A DNA stretch of 64,000 bases from Paenibacillus sp. HWE-109 (lineage in GTDB: Bacteria; Bacillota; Bacilli; Paenibacillales; NBRC-103111): contig NZ_CP091881.1 in assembly GCF_022163125.1 (NCBI RefSeq), positions 6,386,001-6,450,000 of the forward strand, given 5' to 3'. The translations under genes and the position numbers were made by a program. The notes under the pieces are model-generated. The model saw only the letters and a list, made by a program, of their open reading frames with translations. It made no database searches and was not told where the DNA came from. Below, piece after piece: positions 1 through 9,130 of the stretch (its first letter is position 1; each line of letters begins with the position of its first letter).

Positions 1-278
1 TGAATTAACGAGGCAGCCAGCTTGCCGATCGCCGCTTTCTCCGCCTTCATCATTTGAGCCCGCTTCAGAAAAGGCGGCTCCACAAGCTCCAGACGCATCT
101 TAACCGCACCGCCGTAAACCTTGCGAAGCTTTCCTTCCTTCTCCAATCGGTCCAAATCACGCCGCACGGTTTCTGTAGAAACCGCAAGCATCTCTGAGAG
201 ATGATGCACTTGGACCTTCCCTTCCATCTCCAACTGATTCAGGATCGTCATCCTGCGATCTTCATATGTTAATGACAT
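1..278 (-). CDS. DeoR-family transcriptional regulator, partial (N-terminal part)
   Basis: The minus strand from an ATG at 278 reads through the window edge for 92 codons. It starts MSLTYEDRRMTILNQL and contains a winged helix-turn-helix (VHHLSEMLAVSTETVRRDLD) followed by the basic stretch LRKVYGGAV, which is the standard DeoR N-terminal signature. DeoR proteins usually carry a C-terminal sugar-phosphate-sensing domain; that part lies outside the window, so effector and target are unknown. It is divergent from the hydrolase gene at 529 across a gap of about 250 bp. Family call is firm, specific role is not. Confidence 0.85.
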   Translation of the reverse strand, partial: MSLTYEDRRMTILNQLEMEGKVQVHHLSEMLAVSTETVRRDLDRLEKEGKLRKVYGGAVKMRLELVEPPFLKRAQMMKAEKAAIGKLAASLI

Positions 279-446
279 TTGGGCCTTCCTCCATGACCGA
301 TAGTTTGTATATGGTGTTGTTTCTTGTTGTTTTAATCAGTGTAGGGGTAGGTGTTGCGTGTGTCAACTGGGCCCAACCACTAACTTTGCTTGTCAGATCA
401 AACTCATATATGCCCATTAGCAATACCTGGTATGCCATTTTTGAAT

Positions 447-475
447 TTTACTCCTGAATAAACCTTCCGTACAAT
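447..475 (+). promoter_or_regulatory. Candidate sigma-A promoter for the hydrolase gene
   Basis: TTTACT (447-452), a 17-nt spacer and TACAAT (470-475) lie 54 nt upstream of the ATG at 529. The -10 box is near consensus and the -35 box matches 4 of 6. Rest of the 279-446 gap shows nothing recognisable. Confidence 0.45.
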
Positions 476-528
476 AAAATAAAGCCATTCTACTAGGTTT
501 ATCAAACCGCCTGATCGGAGTGATCGTC

Positions 529-1488
529 ATGATCCAGAAAAAGTATGCTTTGAAACAAGATATTCAAGGAAAAGCTGTGGTGATTACATACGAGGATAGT
601 TACGAGCATGAGGAAGAGTCACCGTTCCAGACAGGTTCGATGGAAGATGAGCTGTTTCTAAAGATTAGACAAGAGATCGAAAATTATGCTTCTTTGTCCA
701 ATACTCACTCCGAAACTACCATTATAGTAGAATCCTGTCTGATAACGGATCAGCATATACCGGTTCTATTTGTTTACCCTGAAGGGGCGAATGAGCTGCC
801 TGTTGTCTTTTTCAATCATGGGACTGGCGGAGATGCTGTTGGACTTATTTCTATGGGAATACCGCTTGCTTATGCCGGCTTTTTCACCGTGCTTGTAGAC
901 GCTAGAATGCATGGGAGGAGACGACCTGCTAATTTTAAAGAAGCATTCTATGGGAACGATTACAAGAAAGTTTATTTGACATTATTGCAGGAAACTACCC
1001 AAGATATTTCTCGATTGATTGATTATTTGGAACAAGATCCGCGAGCCGACACGCACAAAGTCGGGATATCAGGCATTTCACAAGGTGGTTACCTTTCCTT
1101 CTTTGCGATTACGCAAGATAAAAGAATAAAGGTGGCAGCGCCTATTATAGGTTCTCCTGATTTGGAAGACCAATACGGAGCTAGCCCTCCATTTGATGAA
1201 CTTGAACCCACTGTACAGCAAGATATTATTCGCTTTAGCCCATTAAGAAACTATCGCCAGATGCCCCCGGTCGCCCTGCTAGTTCAAAATGGAAACGAAG
1301 ACATCGTCGTCCCCGTTGAAGGGGTAAGAAAACTGGAAGCTAAATTGAAAGAGTTGTATAAAGAAATGCCCGACCGGTACCAGTACGTGGAGTACGATGG
1401 CGTAGGACATGCAATCACCTTAAACGGGATCGAAGATCCGCTTGGTATCGGTCAACGAATGATGGCATGGTTTACCAAACATTTATAA
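529..1488 (+). CDS. Alpha/beta hydrolase (prolyl-oligopeptidase/esterase type)
   Basis: A 319-residue cytosolic alpha/beta-hydrolase. The nucleophile elbow GISQG places the catalytic Ser near residue 184; Asp in NGNEDIV (about 258) and His in GVGHA (about 294) complete the triad. The oxyanion-side motif NHGTGG lies near residue 90. Size and motif order fit the Bacillus YitV-like / dienelactone-hydrolase-related esterases, but the substrate cannot be read from sequence. An in-frame GTG sits at 520, but GGAG at 517-520 is correctly spaced for ATG 529, so I take 529 as the start. It is monocistronic and followed by a terminator hairpin. Confidence 0.8.
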   Translation: MIQKKYALKQDIQGKAVVITYEDSYEHEEESPFQTGSMEDELFLKIRQEIENYASLSNTHSETTIIVESCLITDQHIPVLFVYPEGANELPVVFFNHGTGGDAVGLISMGIPLAYAGFFTVLVDARMHGRRRPANFKEAFYGNDYKKVYLTLLQETTQDISRLIDYLEQDPRADTHKVGISGISQGGYLSFFAITQDKRIKVAAPIIGSPDLEDQYGASPPFDELEPTVQQDIIRFSPLRNYRQMPPVALLVQNGNEDIVVPVEGVRKLEAKLKELYKEMPDRYQYVEYDGVGHAITLNGIEDPLGIGQRMMAWFTKHL

Positions 1489-1508
1489 AGCAGAAATCTG
1501 AATACAAA

Positions 1509-1545
1509 CCTCGAACTCGCTGAAAGATGAGCTCGAGGTTTTTTG
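1509..1545 (+). terminator. Rho-independent terminator after the hydrolase gene
   Basis: CCTCGAACTC (1509-1518) pairs with GAGCTCGAGG (1529-1538) with one mismatch and is followed by TTTTTTG. Flanking AATACAAA and TTTGTATT extend the pairing. Confidence 0.8.
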
Positions 1546-1582
1546 TATTTGCCTAACACGTACATGCCGCACAAAATTTGCA

Positions 1583-1612
1583 TTGACAGTTCAACTGAAA
1601 CGGATATACAAT
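1583..1612 (+). promoter_or_regulatory. Candidate sigma-A promoter for the metallophosphoesterase/EamA pair
   Basis: A consensus TTGACA (1583-1588), an 18-nt spacer and TACAAT (1607-1612) precede the GTG start at 1685. TTGACA and the TGTCAA at 1613-1618 form an inverted pair around the -10 region, a possible but unproven operator. Confidence 0.55.
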
Positions 1613-1684
1613 TGTCAACAAACAACAAGATATTATCACAAAACCACATGACGACAACAAAACAACAAATAGGGGGCTATTCGC

Positions 1685-2635
1685 GTGCAGCATCCGCTTA
1701 CTTTTCGGAAAGATCACACGTTTACCATTACACAATTTACTGATATACATTGGAAAGATGGTGGAACAGAAGACCAACTTACCAAACGGCTTATGGAAGA
1801 TGTGCTTGATACCGAGCGCCCTGATCTTGTCGTATTTACTGGCGACGTCATTTATACCGGCTATGTCACACCAGGCGAACCTCTCTGCGAGCAGCCTTTA
1901 CAAGCATTCCGCGATGCCATTCAGGTTGCTGAAACCCGAGGCATTCCTTGGGCTGTTGTGTTCGGCAACCATGATACCGAGACCCTTATCACAAGGACTG
2001 AGCTTATGGATACCGTCCTTCAACAACCGCATACGGTTGCACAGCACGGTCCGGAAGAAATCAACGGTGTCGGGAACTATCAATTAACGATCACCGATTC
2101 AGAGGGAGTGGCAGCTGCGGCCTTGTACTTTTTCGATTCTGGGAATGTCTCATCACTCCCTCACATCAAAGGCTACGATTGGATTCGCCGCGATCAAATC
2201 GAGTGGTACACCAAGCAGTCTGAGCAACTCACCTCCAGCAACAACGAGCAGACTTTGCCTGCGCTTGCCTTCTTCCATATCCCGCTTCCGGAATATCAGG
2301 AAGTTTGGAACCGCGCCACTTGTTATGGCAACAAGTTCGAGAATGTTTGCTGCTCTCCCGTGAATTCCGGATTGTTCACAGCCATGGTCGAAATGGGCGA
2401 TGTCATGGGAACATTCTGCGGTCACGATCACATCAATGATTATTGGGGCGAACTGCATGGGATCCGTCTCTGTTACGGAAGAGCAACAGGCTACAATACC
2501 TATGGGCAAGAAGGCTTCCCGCGAGGCGCCAGAATGATTCGTCTTCACCAAGGCGAGCGTTCTTTCGAAACATGGCTGCGACTGGCTGACGGCAAGGTGA
2601 TCCGCAATCAACCAGAACACAATCCTACCGTATAA
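1685..2635 (+). CDS. Calcineurin-like metallophosphoesterase
   Basis: A 316-residue phosphoesterase with the full metal-binding set in order: D20-x-H22 (FTDIHW), FTGDV, FGNHD, a single His in FFHIP and GHDH near residue 245. This pattern is the di-metal centre of the calcineurin-like/purple-acid-phosphatase fold. No signal peptide is visible, so it is probably cytoplasmic. The GTG at 1685 is favoured because AGGGGG lies just upstream. The EamA exporter gene follows after 26 nt, so they probably share a transcript. The substrate (nucleotide, phosphodiester or phospholipid) is unknown. Confidence 0.85.
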   Translation: MQHPLTFRKDHTFTITQFTDIHWKDGGTEDQLTKRLMEDVLDTERPDLVVFTGDVIYTGYVTPGEPLCEQPLQAFRDAIQVAETRGIPWAVVFGNHDTETLITRTELMDTVLQQPHTVAQHGPEEINGVGNYQLTITDSEGVAAAALYFFDSGNVSSLPHIKGYDWIRRDQIEWYTKQSEQLTSSNNEQTLPALAFFHIPLPEYQEVWNRATCYGNKFENVCCSPVNSGLFTAMVEMGDVMGTFCGHDHINDYWGELHGIRLCYGRATGYNTYGQEGFPRGARMIRLHQGERSFETWLRLADGKVIRNQPEHNPTV

Positions 2636-2661
2636 GTTCACCTAGATCTGGAGATGATCAC

Positions 2662-3513
2662 TTGTTTGTTGTTTCACTTTCACTTGTCGTAGCTTCTGGT
2701 CTTACACATGCGATTTGGAGTTTATTCACCAAAAGAAGCCGGAATAAAAGCGTCTTCCTCTGGGCCATTGTGATGGTAACGACTGTCGGACTTTTTCCTT
2801 ATCTAGTCAGAGAACTGTGGATTACTCCTTTATCCTTGCAAGCGTATGGACTCTTGCTTTTATCAGCTTGTTTACAGAGCATCTACGCCCTATTGTTGGC
2901 CAAAACCTACAATATGGGCGATCTCTCCCAGGTGTACCCGATCATGCGAGGCACGAGCACCCTGTTCATACCTATTGTCAGTGTTCTCTTCCTTCGTGAA
3001 ACCTTATCTGTCTATGGTTGGATGGGTCTGCTCTGTATGGTCATCGGTTTCCTGTGGCTTAGCGGCATTATTAGTCGCAAGCAAACGTCCGCCGGAACGG
3101 TCAAACCTTTTCTTATGGCCCTTTGTGTCGGCTTATGTACGACTTGCTACGTTTTTGTAGATCGCCTTAATCTACAGCATGTCTCAGCAATCACCCTGCT
3201 CGAAGTAACGAATATAGGGTTCATGGCGGGCTTGACGCCGATCGTTCTCCGTTCCAAGCAGATTGGCACCGAATGGAAAATGAACGCGAAAATCATTCTC
3301 CTAGGCGCAATTCTCAACCCTGGATCTTATTTGTTATTCCTGTTCGCGATGACATACGCCCCGGTCGCTCATATTTCGCCCATTCGTGAAATTGGCACCG
3401 TCTTTGCTACCATACTCGGCATCGTTGTACTCAAAGAGAAACAAGGCAAACTTCGAATCATATGCTCAATTCTCATCTTAATGGGAATTCTAATCATTAG
3501 TTTCTTTGGTTAA
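2662..3513 (+). CDS. EamA/DMT-family transporter
   Basis: A 283-residue protein made almost entirely of hydrophobic segments, about ten, in two related halves as in EamA (drug/metabolite transporter) proteins. The first half carries YPIMRGTSTLF and the second YAPVAHISPIREIGTVFA, matching the paired repeat near helix 3-4 of each half. It should export a small metabolite or amino-acid-like compound from the cytoplasmic membrane. The TTG at 2662 is chosen because GGAG at 2650-2653 is 8 nt away. It follows the phosphoesterase gene closely and probably belongs to the same operon. Confidence 0.82.
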   Translation: MFVVSLSLVVASGLTHAIWSLFTKRSRNKSVFLWAIVMVTTVGLFPYLVRELWITPLSLQAYGLLLLSACLQSIYALLLAKTYNMGDLSQVYPIMRGTSTLFIPIVSVLFLRETLSVYGWMGLLCMVIGFLWLSGIISRKQTSAGTVKPFLMALCVGLCTTCYVFVDRLNLQHVSAITLLEVTNIGFMAGLTPIVLRSKQIGTEWKMNAKIILLGAILNPGSYLLFLFAMTYAPVAHISPIREIGTVFATILGIVVLKEKQGKLRIICSILILMGILIISFFG

Positions 3514-3566
3514 GTCGCGGCTTTATTTCTTTACCTGTTGACTTTATCTTCTAATCGTCTTATCAT

Positions 3567-3588
3567 AATGTCAGTGAGTACTGACATT
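3567..3588 (+). promoter_or_regulatory. TetR-type operator, copy 1 (ahead of the tetR-like gene)
   Basis: AATGTCAG-N6-CTGACATT is an 8+8 bp perfect dyad 19 nt before the TetR-like start codon. A near-identical dyad recurs before the efflux gene at 4211. The position suggests autoregulation. Confidence 0.7.
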
Positions 3589-3607
3589 GATTCGGAAGAG
3601 GGATACC

Positions 3608-4195
3608 ATGGACACCAGCAAGCTGGGAAGCAGCGATAGACTTCTTTTAGCGGCGCTCAATCTGATTTCGGAAAGAGGCTATAATGGGGTAACGACGATG
3701 GAAATCGCCCAAGCGGCAGGGCTTAGCGAGAAGACATTGTTTCGTCAATTCGGCAGTAAGCAGAAGCTTCTTGAAGCCGCTTTTGACCGCTACCATTATG
3801 CGGAAGAGATGAAAAAGCTATTTAATGAGAAGCTCGTATGGGAGCTGGAAGCGGATCTGCTTCTGGTCAGCCGAACCTATCATGAGATCATGAATCGCAA
3901 CCGCAAAATCTTCCAGATCAGCCTCAAGGACGAAGGCCAGCTGCCCGGATTCCGCGAACGTACACATAAGCATCCCCATCAATTGTTGGAAATCTTAACG
4001 AATTACTTCATCACCATGTCGGAAAAGGGTAAAATGATTGCTGCAAACCCGGAGATGCAGGCCTTCTCTTTTATGATGATGAATTACGGGGCGTTCCAGA
4101 ATGATCTCGACAGTCATAAAAATTATCCCAGCATTTCGCTGGAGCCTTTTATCCAAGAAAGCATAAAGATTTTCGCTAGGGCCTTACGTCCCTAG
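3608..4195 (+). CDS. TetR/AcrR-family transcriptional regulator
   Basis: A 195-residue repressor. Residues about 10-58 form the TetR helix-turn-helix (ERGYNGVTTMEIAQAAG then SEKTLFRQFGSKQKLLEAAF); the rest is the variable all-helical ligand and dimer domain. The ATG at 3608 follows GAAGAGGG, which decides it over an in-frame ATT 21 nt upstream. It lies directly upstream of an MFS exporter, and both genes are preceded by the same dyad operator. The simplest reading is that it represses itself and the pump until a ligand binds. The stop codon is part of a terminator stem. Confidence 0.88.
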   Translation: MDTSKLGSSDRLLLAALNLISERGYNGVTTMEIAQAAGLSEKTLFRQFGSKQKLLEAAFDRYHYAEEMKKLFNEKLVWELEADLLLVSRTYHEIMNRNRKIFQISLKDEGQLPGFRERTHKHPHQLLEILTNYFITMSEKGKMIAANPEMQAFSFMMMNYGAFQNDLDSHKNYPSISLEPFIQESIKIFARALRP

Positions 4196-4202
4196 TTTTT
4201 TT
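4176..4202 (+). terminator. Terminator overlapping the tetR-like stop codon
   Basis: CTAGGG (4176-4181) pairs with CCCTAG (4190-4195), which contains the stop codon, and seven T follow. It separates the regulator transcript from the pump. Confidence 0.7.
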
Positions 4203-4210
4203 AAGAACCA

Positions 4211-4231
4211 AATGTCAGTCAGTACTGACAG
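4211..4231 (+). promoter_or_regulatory. TetR-type operator, copy 2 (ahead of the MFS gene)
   Basis: ATGTCAGTCAGTACTGACA lies 29 nt before the MFS start codon. It matches the core of the dyad at 3567-3588 (TGTCAGT-N-AGTACTGACA), differing at one central position. Confidence 0.7.
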
Positions 4232-4258
4232 TCAAACCGAAGAAAGAAGTGATCACAA

Positions 4259-5692
4259 ATGACTACTCAAACTGAAGCTCCAACTCAAGCAACACAGCAA
4301 AATGCCAATAAATTAATGCGCATTCTGATGTTTACCCTCACCATTTCTATGATGAGCGGCATCATGTTTAATATCGTACTCCCCAAAATCAGCCAAGAAT
4401 TCTCCCTTACGATTGCACAGGTCAGTTGGCTCTCCTCCGCCTATATTCTTATCTACGCAATTGGCGCAGTCACTTATGGGAAGCTGGCCGATCGCTATAA
4501 GTTGAAAAATTTAGTGACTTTGGGACTGCTCGTCTTTTCCGTTGGTTCTCTCATCGGGCTAACCTCACACACCTTCGCCATGGCACTTGCCGGCAGATGC
4601 CTGCAAGCCATCGGAGCTGCGGTTATTCCCGCAATTGCCATGATTATCCCTTTGCGTTATTTTGCCCCCGAACGTAGAGGAGCAGCACTTGGCATGACCG
4701 CGGTAGGCCTTGCATTCGGCAATGCGCTTGGACCTGTTATCGCCTCTTTAATCGTTAGCATGGTACACTGGCGTTGGTTGTTCGCTGTCCCTGTGCTAGT
4801 CTTGGCTACAATCCCCTACTACCGCAAGTATTTAGGCAATGAACAAACCAAGTCCACCAGCAAATTTGATTGGATTGGCGGTATTCTTCTGGCAGTCACA
4901 ATCACCTTAATGCTCCTAAGTGTGACCAAAGGGATCTGGCTGCTTTTAGGTGGATTAGTCTTCCTAGGTTTATTCATTGCTCGAATTTGCACGGCTGGAG
5001 AACCCTTCATTGCGCCTAAACTTTTTCAGAATAAAAAGTATACACTCGGACTTACCATCTCATTCCTGATCAGCGGAACGTGCTGTTCCCTGTATGTCCT
5101 TAGCCCGCTGCTGCTCTCGGATATTCAGAAGCTGCCCTCCGTGTGGATTGGCTTCGCCTTGGTCCCTGCTGCCGTTGCATCGGCTGTTTTCGGCCGCAAA
5201 GGAGGCCGGCTGGCAGACAAGAAAGGCAACACATTTGTCGTCTATATCGCTTCGAGCTTGCTATTCGCCGGTTTTCTTCTGCTCTCCACTTTCACGGGAG
5301 GATCTCCCTTGTTCATCGCGATCTTCCTGATTCTCGGCAACGTTGGGCAATCTTTCATCGTCATCGCGATATCCAATTCTGTTTCAAGAACGCTGCCCAA
5401 GGAACAAGTTGGTGTCGGCATGGGTATGCTGGCGATGGTCAACTTTATCTCGCAAGGGATCGCTATCGGCATTTACAGCAAAATCGTAGATCTTGGATCA
5501 CAAACCATACCTAACTGGAATCCGTTGTACGACTACTCTTCCGGCTCTATTTTCAGCAATATCTGTTTGGTTCTTGCCGCTTCGCAGATTGTCATCTTTG
5601 CCATTTATTATCTGTCCTTTGGACGGACGACGAAACAGAAGCTTGGTGGACTTATGCCCGAAACGGAGGCTAGGACTTTATCTAATGTTTAG
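4259..5692 (+). CDS. MFS multidrug efflux transporter (DHA2-like)
   Basis: A 477-residue membrane protein with about 14 hydrophobic segments, as in the drug:H+ antiporter DHA2 branch. The MFS motif A is visible in GAVTYGKLADRYKLKN near residue 75, and the antiporter-type motif C region (LAFGNALGPVIASLI) near 155. Proton-driven export of a toxic compound at the cytoplasmic membrane is the expected role. The gene stands behind the TetR-like regulator and its own copy of the shared operator. The substrate cannot be inferred. Confidence 0.87.
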   Translation: MTTQTEAPTQATQQNANKLMRILMFTLTISMMSGIMFNIVLPKISQEFSLTIAQVSWLSSAYILIYAIGAVTYGKLADRYKLKNLVTLGLLVFSVGSLIGLTSHTFAMALAGRCLQAIGAAVIPAIAMIIPLRYFAPERRGAALGMTAVGLAFGNALGPVIASLIVSMVHWRWLFAVPVLVLATIPYYRKYLGNEQTKSTSKFDWIGGILLAVTITLMLLSVTKGIWLLLGGLVFLGLFIARICTAGEPFIAPKLFQNKKYTLGLTISFLISGTCCSLYVLSPLLLSDIQKLPSVWIGFALVPAAVASAVFGRKGGRLADKKGNTFVVYIASSLLFAGFLLLSTFTGGSPLFIAIFLILGNVGQSFIVIAISNSVSRTLPKEQVGVGMGMLAMVNFISQGIAIGIYSKIVDLGSQTIPNWNPLYDYSSGSIFSNICLVLAASQIVIFAIYYLSFGRTTKQKLGGLMPETEARTLSNV

Positions 5693-5797
5693 GATTTATC
5701 GACATGGTTCGACATGACTTCGACCTATTATCCTATAAACTATGAATGGAAGCTTTATCTTAAAGTTCATAGCTATTTCATTTACTAGGAGGAAGTC

Positions 5798-8700
5798 ATG
5801 GTTCTACATCAGAAAAAGAAATTCATTACCACATTAGCTTTATTATTCACTATCTTCACTCTCGTTTATCCATCAAACGGTTATGCTTTTGAAAATGACG
5901 ATTTAAGCGTTGAAAAAGCCAAACCCTCTTTTAATGAAAGCGATATTGTTCCAGGCAAGGTCATTGTGAAATACAAACAAAAGCAGACAGGATCACTTGG
6001 CTTGCAGTCACTTTCTTCAAATCCAGTTTCGTGGACCACTCTATCTTTCAATAATGAAGTATCGGTAGCTGCCAAAATAGCCGAATTGGAAAAAGATCCT
6101 GACATTGACTATGTAGAGCCTGTTTATAAAGTACAACTGATCTCTAGTACTTCCACACTTACTGTTACCGATACCGTCTACTCCGGTACTGAGGCATACA
6201 TGAAGCAGTGGGGCAAACTTGCCGCACATTTAGATGATATGGGTTCATATACGACCACTTCTCAAAATGAGAAAGTAACCGTTGCTGTTTTGGACACCGG
6301 GGCAGATTTGACGCACCCTGATATTAAGAACTCTATCGTTTCTGGGTACGACTTTATTAACAAAGATACAGTCGCACAAGACGATAATGGACATGGTACG
6401 CATGTATCCGGTATTATCACAGCTCAAGCAAGTTCTGGAGCAAGCATCGGAGTTGCCCCAGGCGTTAAAATCATGCCACTGAAAGTCCTTAATGATAAAG
6501 GTGAAGGGGATTCCGCTTTATTAGTTCAAGCGATCCAATTCGCTATTACTAATCATGCAGACATTATTAATATGAGTCTTAGTGTTAGTGGTAATAGCAA
6601 AGCTCTGCACGATGTAATTAAACAAGCACACAATCAGCATATATTACTTGTATCTGCCGCTGGTAACGAGAGTAATCACTGGATCAATACAGAACAGGGA
6701 CAAATGAACACTCCTGCCGGGGATTCCCTTCGCTATGCAAGATATACAGATTATCCAGCCGCGTACGAGGAAGTCATCAGTGTAGGTGCAATTGTACAAC
6801 TCCCTGATAAAAGTTACTCTCTTGCGGATTTTTCTAATGTTGGCAAAGTAGATGTGGTCGCACCGGGTGTGAACATTTACAGTACAGCTTTAAACGGAGG
6901 TTACATATACATGTCGGGTACATCGCAGGCAACCCCGATTGTTACAGGACTTTCAGCACTCCTAAAGGCAGCAAACAAGAACTTGGATGAAGAGGATATT
7001 AGAACTATTCTTCGAACCTCCAGAAATCCGATTGCTTTCCAGCCTTTTAAACTGAATGGAACAAGTACTTCTCTTAAAAACACGATCTATTCGAATAATC
7101 AAGTTTCCAACACAATGGCTTTCGGAGATGGTTTAATTCAAGGTAATCGTGCCTTTCAAGTACCGCGGCTGATCATAAAGCCTAACTTGGAAAATTATCC
7201 TGCTATTAAAACTGTTACTTATGATTTAACCATGGTAGACGTTCATAACACGGTTGTTGATGCTACATATGCGGTTGCTCTTAAAGCCAAATTGTATAAT
7301 GAAACTTCTCCTGATCGAGAACGAGATCAAACATTCGATCTTGGTGCGGCATCATCTGGACAAACACAACATGGCCTTAAGAAACTTACAGCCAATTTTA
7401 CTAATAATGATTCGGTCCATCATGTGTATATTTATGGGGAGTGGGATGAACAAGTTTCTGGCGGATATTCTCATAAACCATCCAATTCACATACACTGAT
7501 AAGTCTTCCGAATTCGCCTAATGTCAGCTTACAATCAGGAACTTATACTGGGAAACAAACCGTCTCCATCACTTCTCCTTATCAAGAAGGAATGATTTTT
7601 CTTCAAGTTCAAGAAAACGGTAAAGTGTGGGTAGATTCATCCGATTACCGCGGCGGAAAATTATCAGTTACCGGAGATACAATCCTAACAGTAGCTACTC
7701 TGCACAATAATGTATTTAGCGAAGACGCCGTCTATCAATACACAATTAAAGCTGCCCAGGTTGGCGGCGGCGGTGGCGGTGGTGGTGGCGGCGGAAGCAG
7801 CCAATCCCCTCCTTCACTAAACAAAGAAGGAAAAATGACCTATGATTTTAAGCCGGCTCCTATTGATTTATTAATTGCACTGAATTCGGAGTCCAAAGTA
7901 GTCTCCCTTGATGCGAGCACCAAAGAAAAAGTGGATATTTTCACGGCAGAATTCAGCGCAAATTTTATGCAGAAAGCTGCCGAACGCAGCAAAACATTTA
8001 TCATTAAAACAAATAATTTTACGATTAATTTCCCACCGGATTCACTGCCAGTCAAGAATGGAGACAATGCTATTCTATTCAAATCATCCATGGAAGCCGC
8101 GCCATCCATACCTGCATTTTCAGCGGCATCCTCTATCTATGATTTTTCTTTGACTGAAAATGGAGCAAAAATCAATGCCTTTAACAAACCGCTCCAAGTT
8201 ACTTTTTCTTACGACAAAAGCAAAGTACAAGATACTCGTAACCTTAATGTGTATGTTTACGATGAACAGCAGGGAATCTGGACAAGTGTAGGCGGCACGC
8301 TAAACGGAGATGGTACAATTACTGCATCACTCCCCCATTTCTCCAAATATGCTGTGCTGGAAAAAAAGACAACCTTAACCGATATCCAGGACCATTGGGC
8401 TCAAAAGGAGATCGAGGAATTATCCGGCAAACAGATTATTGATGGGATGGATGACGGATCTTTTAAACCAGATGCAAGCATGACTAGAGCACAATTCGTC
8501 ACAATCCTTACGAAAGCTTTGAAACTGCAAAGTTCTGCCGGCGATTCAAATTTTGACGATATATCCAATGATTCTTGGTATAAGAATGCGGTTTATGCCG
8601 CCTACCAAGCGAATATCGTAAGCGGTTTGAATGAGCATACTTTCTCCCCTGAAACTAATATTACGCGGGAGCAAATGGCTGTCATTATGGTAAATGCTTA

Positions 8701-8923
8701 CTTGCATGCCACTGGCAAGAAGCTCGCAGATATCGTAATTACGCAAGAAGTAAACTATTCAGATGAGCGAAATATCAGCGAGTGGGCCAGATCCTATGTG
8801 AGAGCAGCAACTGGCTTAGGGCTCCTTAGCGGAGCTAGCGAGGGCATTTTTGCACCAAAGGACAATAGCTCAAGAGCTCAGGCTGCTGTTGTTATGTCTC
8901 GTTTATTAAGTAAAATAAAATAA
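5798..8923 (+). CDS. Secreted subtilisin-like serine protease (S8) with C-terminal SLH domains
   Basis: A 1041-residue exported protease with a Sec signal peptide (about 1-29), an I9-like propeptide (VPGKVIVKYK to DYVEPVYKV), and an S8 catalytic domain. The triad is D166 (AVLDTGAD), H199 (GHGTHVSG) and S376 (GTSQATP); the oxyanion Asn is N290 (AAGNES). A beta-rich middle region and an 11-Gly linker near residue 655-665 follow. The last about 180 residues hold three SLH repeats, which normally bind pyruvylated cell-wall polymer, so the enzyme should be displayed on the surface. AGGAGG precedes the ATG. It ends convergently with the eCIS operon, but nothing in sequence shows it serves the particle. 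Confidence 0.93.
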   Translation: MVLHQKKKFITTLALLFTIFTLVYPSNGYAFENDDLSVEKAKPSFNESDIVPGKVIVKYKQKQTGSLGLQSLSSNPVSWTTLSFNNEVSVAAKIAELEKDPDIDYVEPVYKVQLISSTSTLTVTDTVYSGTEAYMKQWGKLAAHLDDMGSYTTTSQNEKVTVAVLDTGADLTHPDIKNSIVSGYDFINKDTVAQDDNGHGTHVSGIITAQASSGASIGVAPGVKIMPLKVLNDKGEGDSALLVQAIQFAITNHADIINMSLSVSGNSKALHDVIKQAHNQHILLVSAAGNESNHWINTEQGQMNTPAGDSLRYARYTDYPAAYEEVISVGAIVQLPDKSYSLADFSNVGKVDVVAPGVNIYSTALNGGYIYMSGTSQATPIVTGLSALLKAANKNLDEEDIRTILRTSRNPIAFQPFKLNGTSTSLKNTIYSNNQVSNTMAFGDGLIQGNRAFQVPRLIIKPNLENYPAIKTVTYDLTMVDVHNTVVDATYAVALKAKLYNETSPDRERDQTFDLGAASSGQTQHGLKKLTANFTNNDSVHHVYIYGEWDEQVSGGYSHKPSNSHTLISLPNSPNVSLQSGTYTGKQTVSITSPYQEGMIFLQVQENGKVWVDSSDYRGGKLSVTGDTILTVATLHNNVFSEDAVYQYTIKAAQVGGGGGGGGGGGSSQSPPSLNKEGKMTYDFKPAPIDLLIALNSESKVVSLDASTKEKVDIFTAEFSANFMQKAAERSKTFIIKTNNFTINFPPDSLPVKNGDNAILFKSSMEAAPSIPAFSAASSIYDFSLTENGAKINAFNKPLQVTFSYDKSKVQDTRNLNVYVYDEQQGIWTSVGGTLNGDGTITASLPHFSKYAVLEKKTTLTDIQDHWAQKEIEELSGKQIIDGMDDGSFKPDASMTRAQFVTILTKALKLQSSAGDSNFDDISNDSWYKNAVYAAYQANIVSGLNEHTFSPETNITREQMAVIMVNAYLHATGKKLADIVITQEVNYSDERNISEWARSYVRAATGLGLLSGASEGIFAPKDNSSRAQAAVVMSRLLSKIK

Positions 8924-8927
8924 CACG

Positions 8928-8985
8928 AAGGGGCTTCCCCTCAAGCAGATGATAAATCGACTTGAGGGGAAGCCCCTTATTTTTT
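8928..8985 (+). terminator. Terminator after the protease gene
   Basis: An 18-bp perfect stem (8928-8945 with 8961-8978) is followed by ATTTTTT. Very stable. Confidence 0.9.
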
Positions 8986-9130
8986 GGATACAACCGTTGT
9001 GTTGTCTTATCTCACGAAAAACCGCGAAGTTGGCGGGAATAAGAACATTTAGCTTGCGTGTTTATCCCCGAGCGCTCAATCTCGTTGATCGTGTTTTTAT
9101 TTCTGAGGATTTCGGCCAGTTCTGCCCCAG

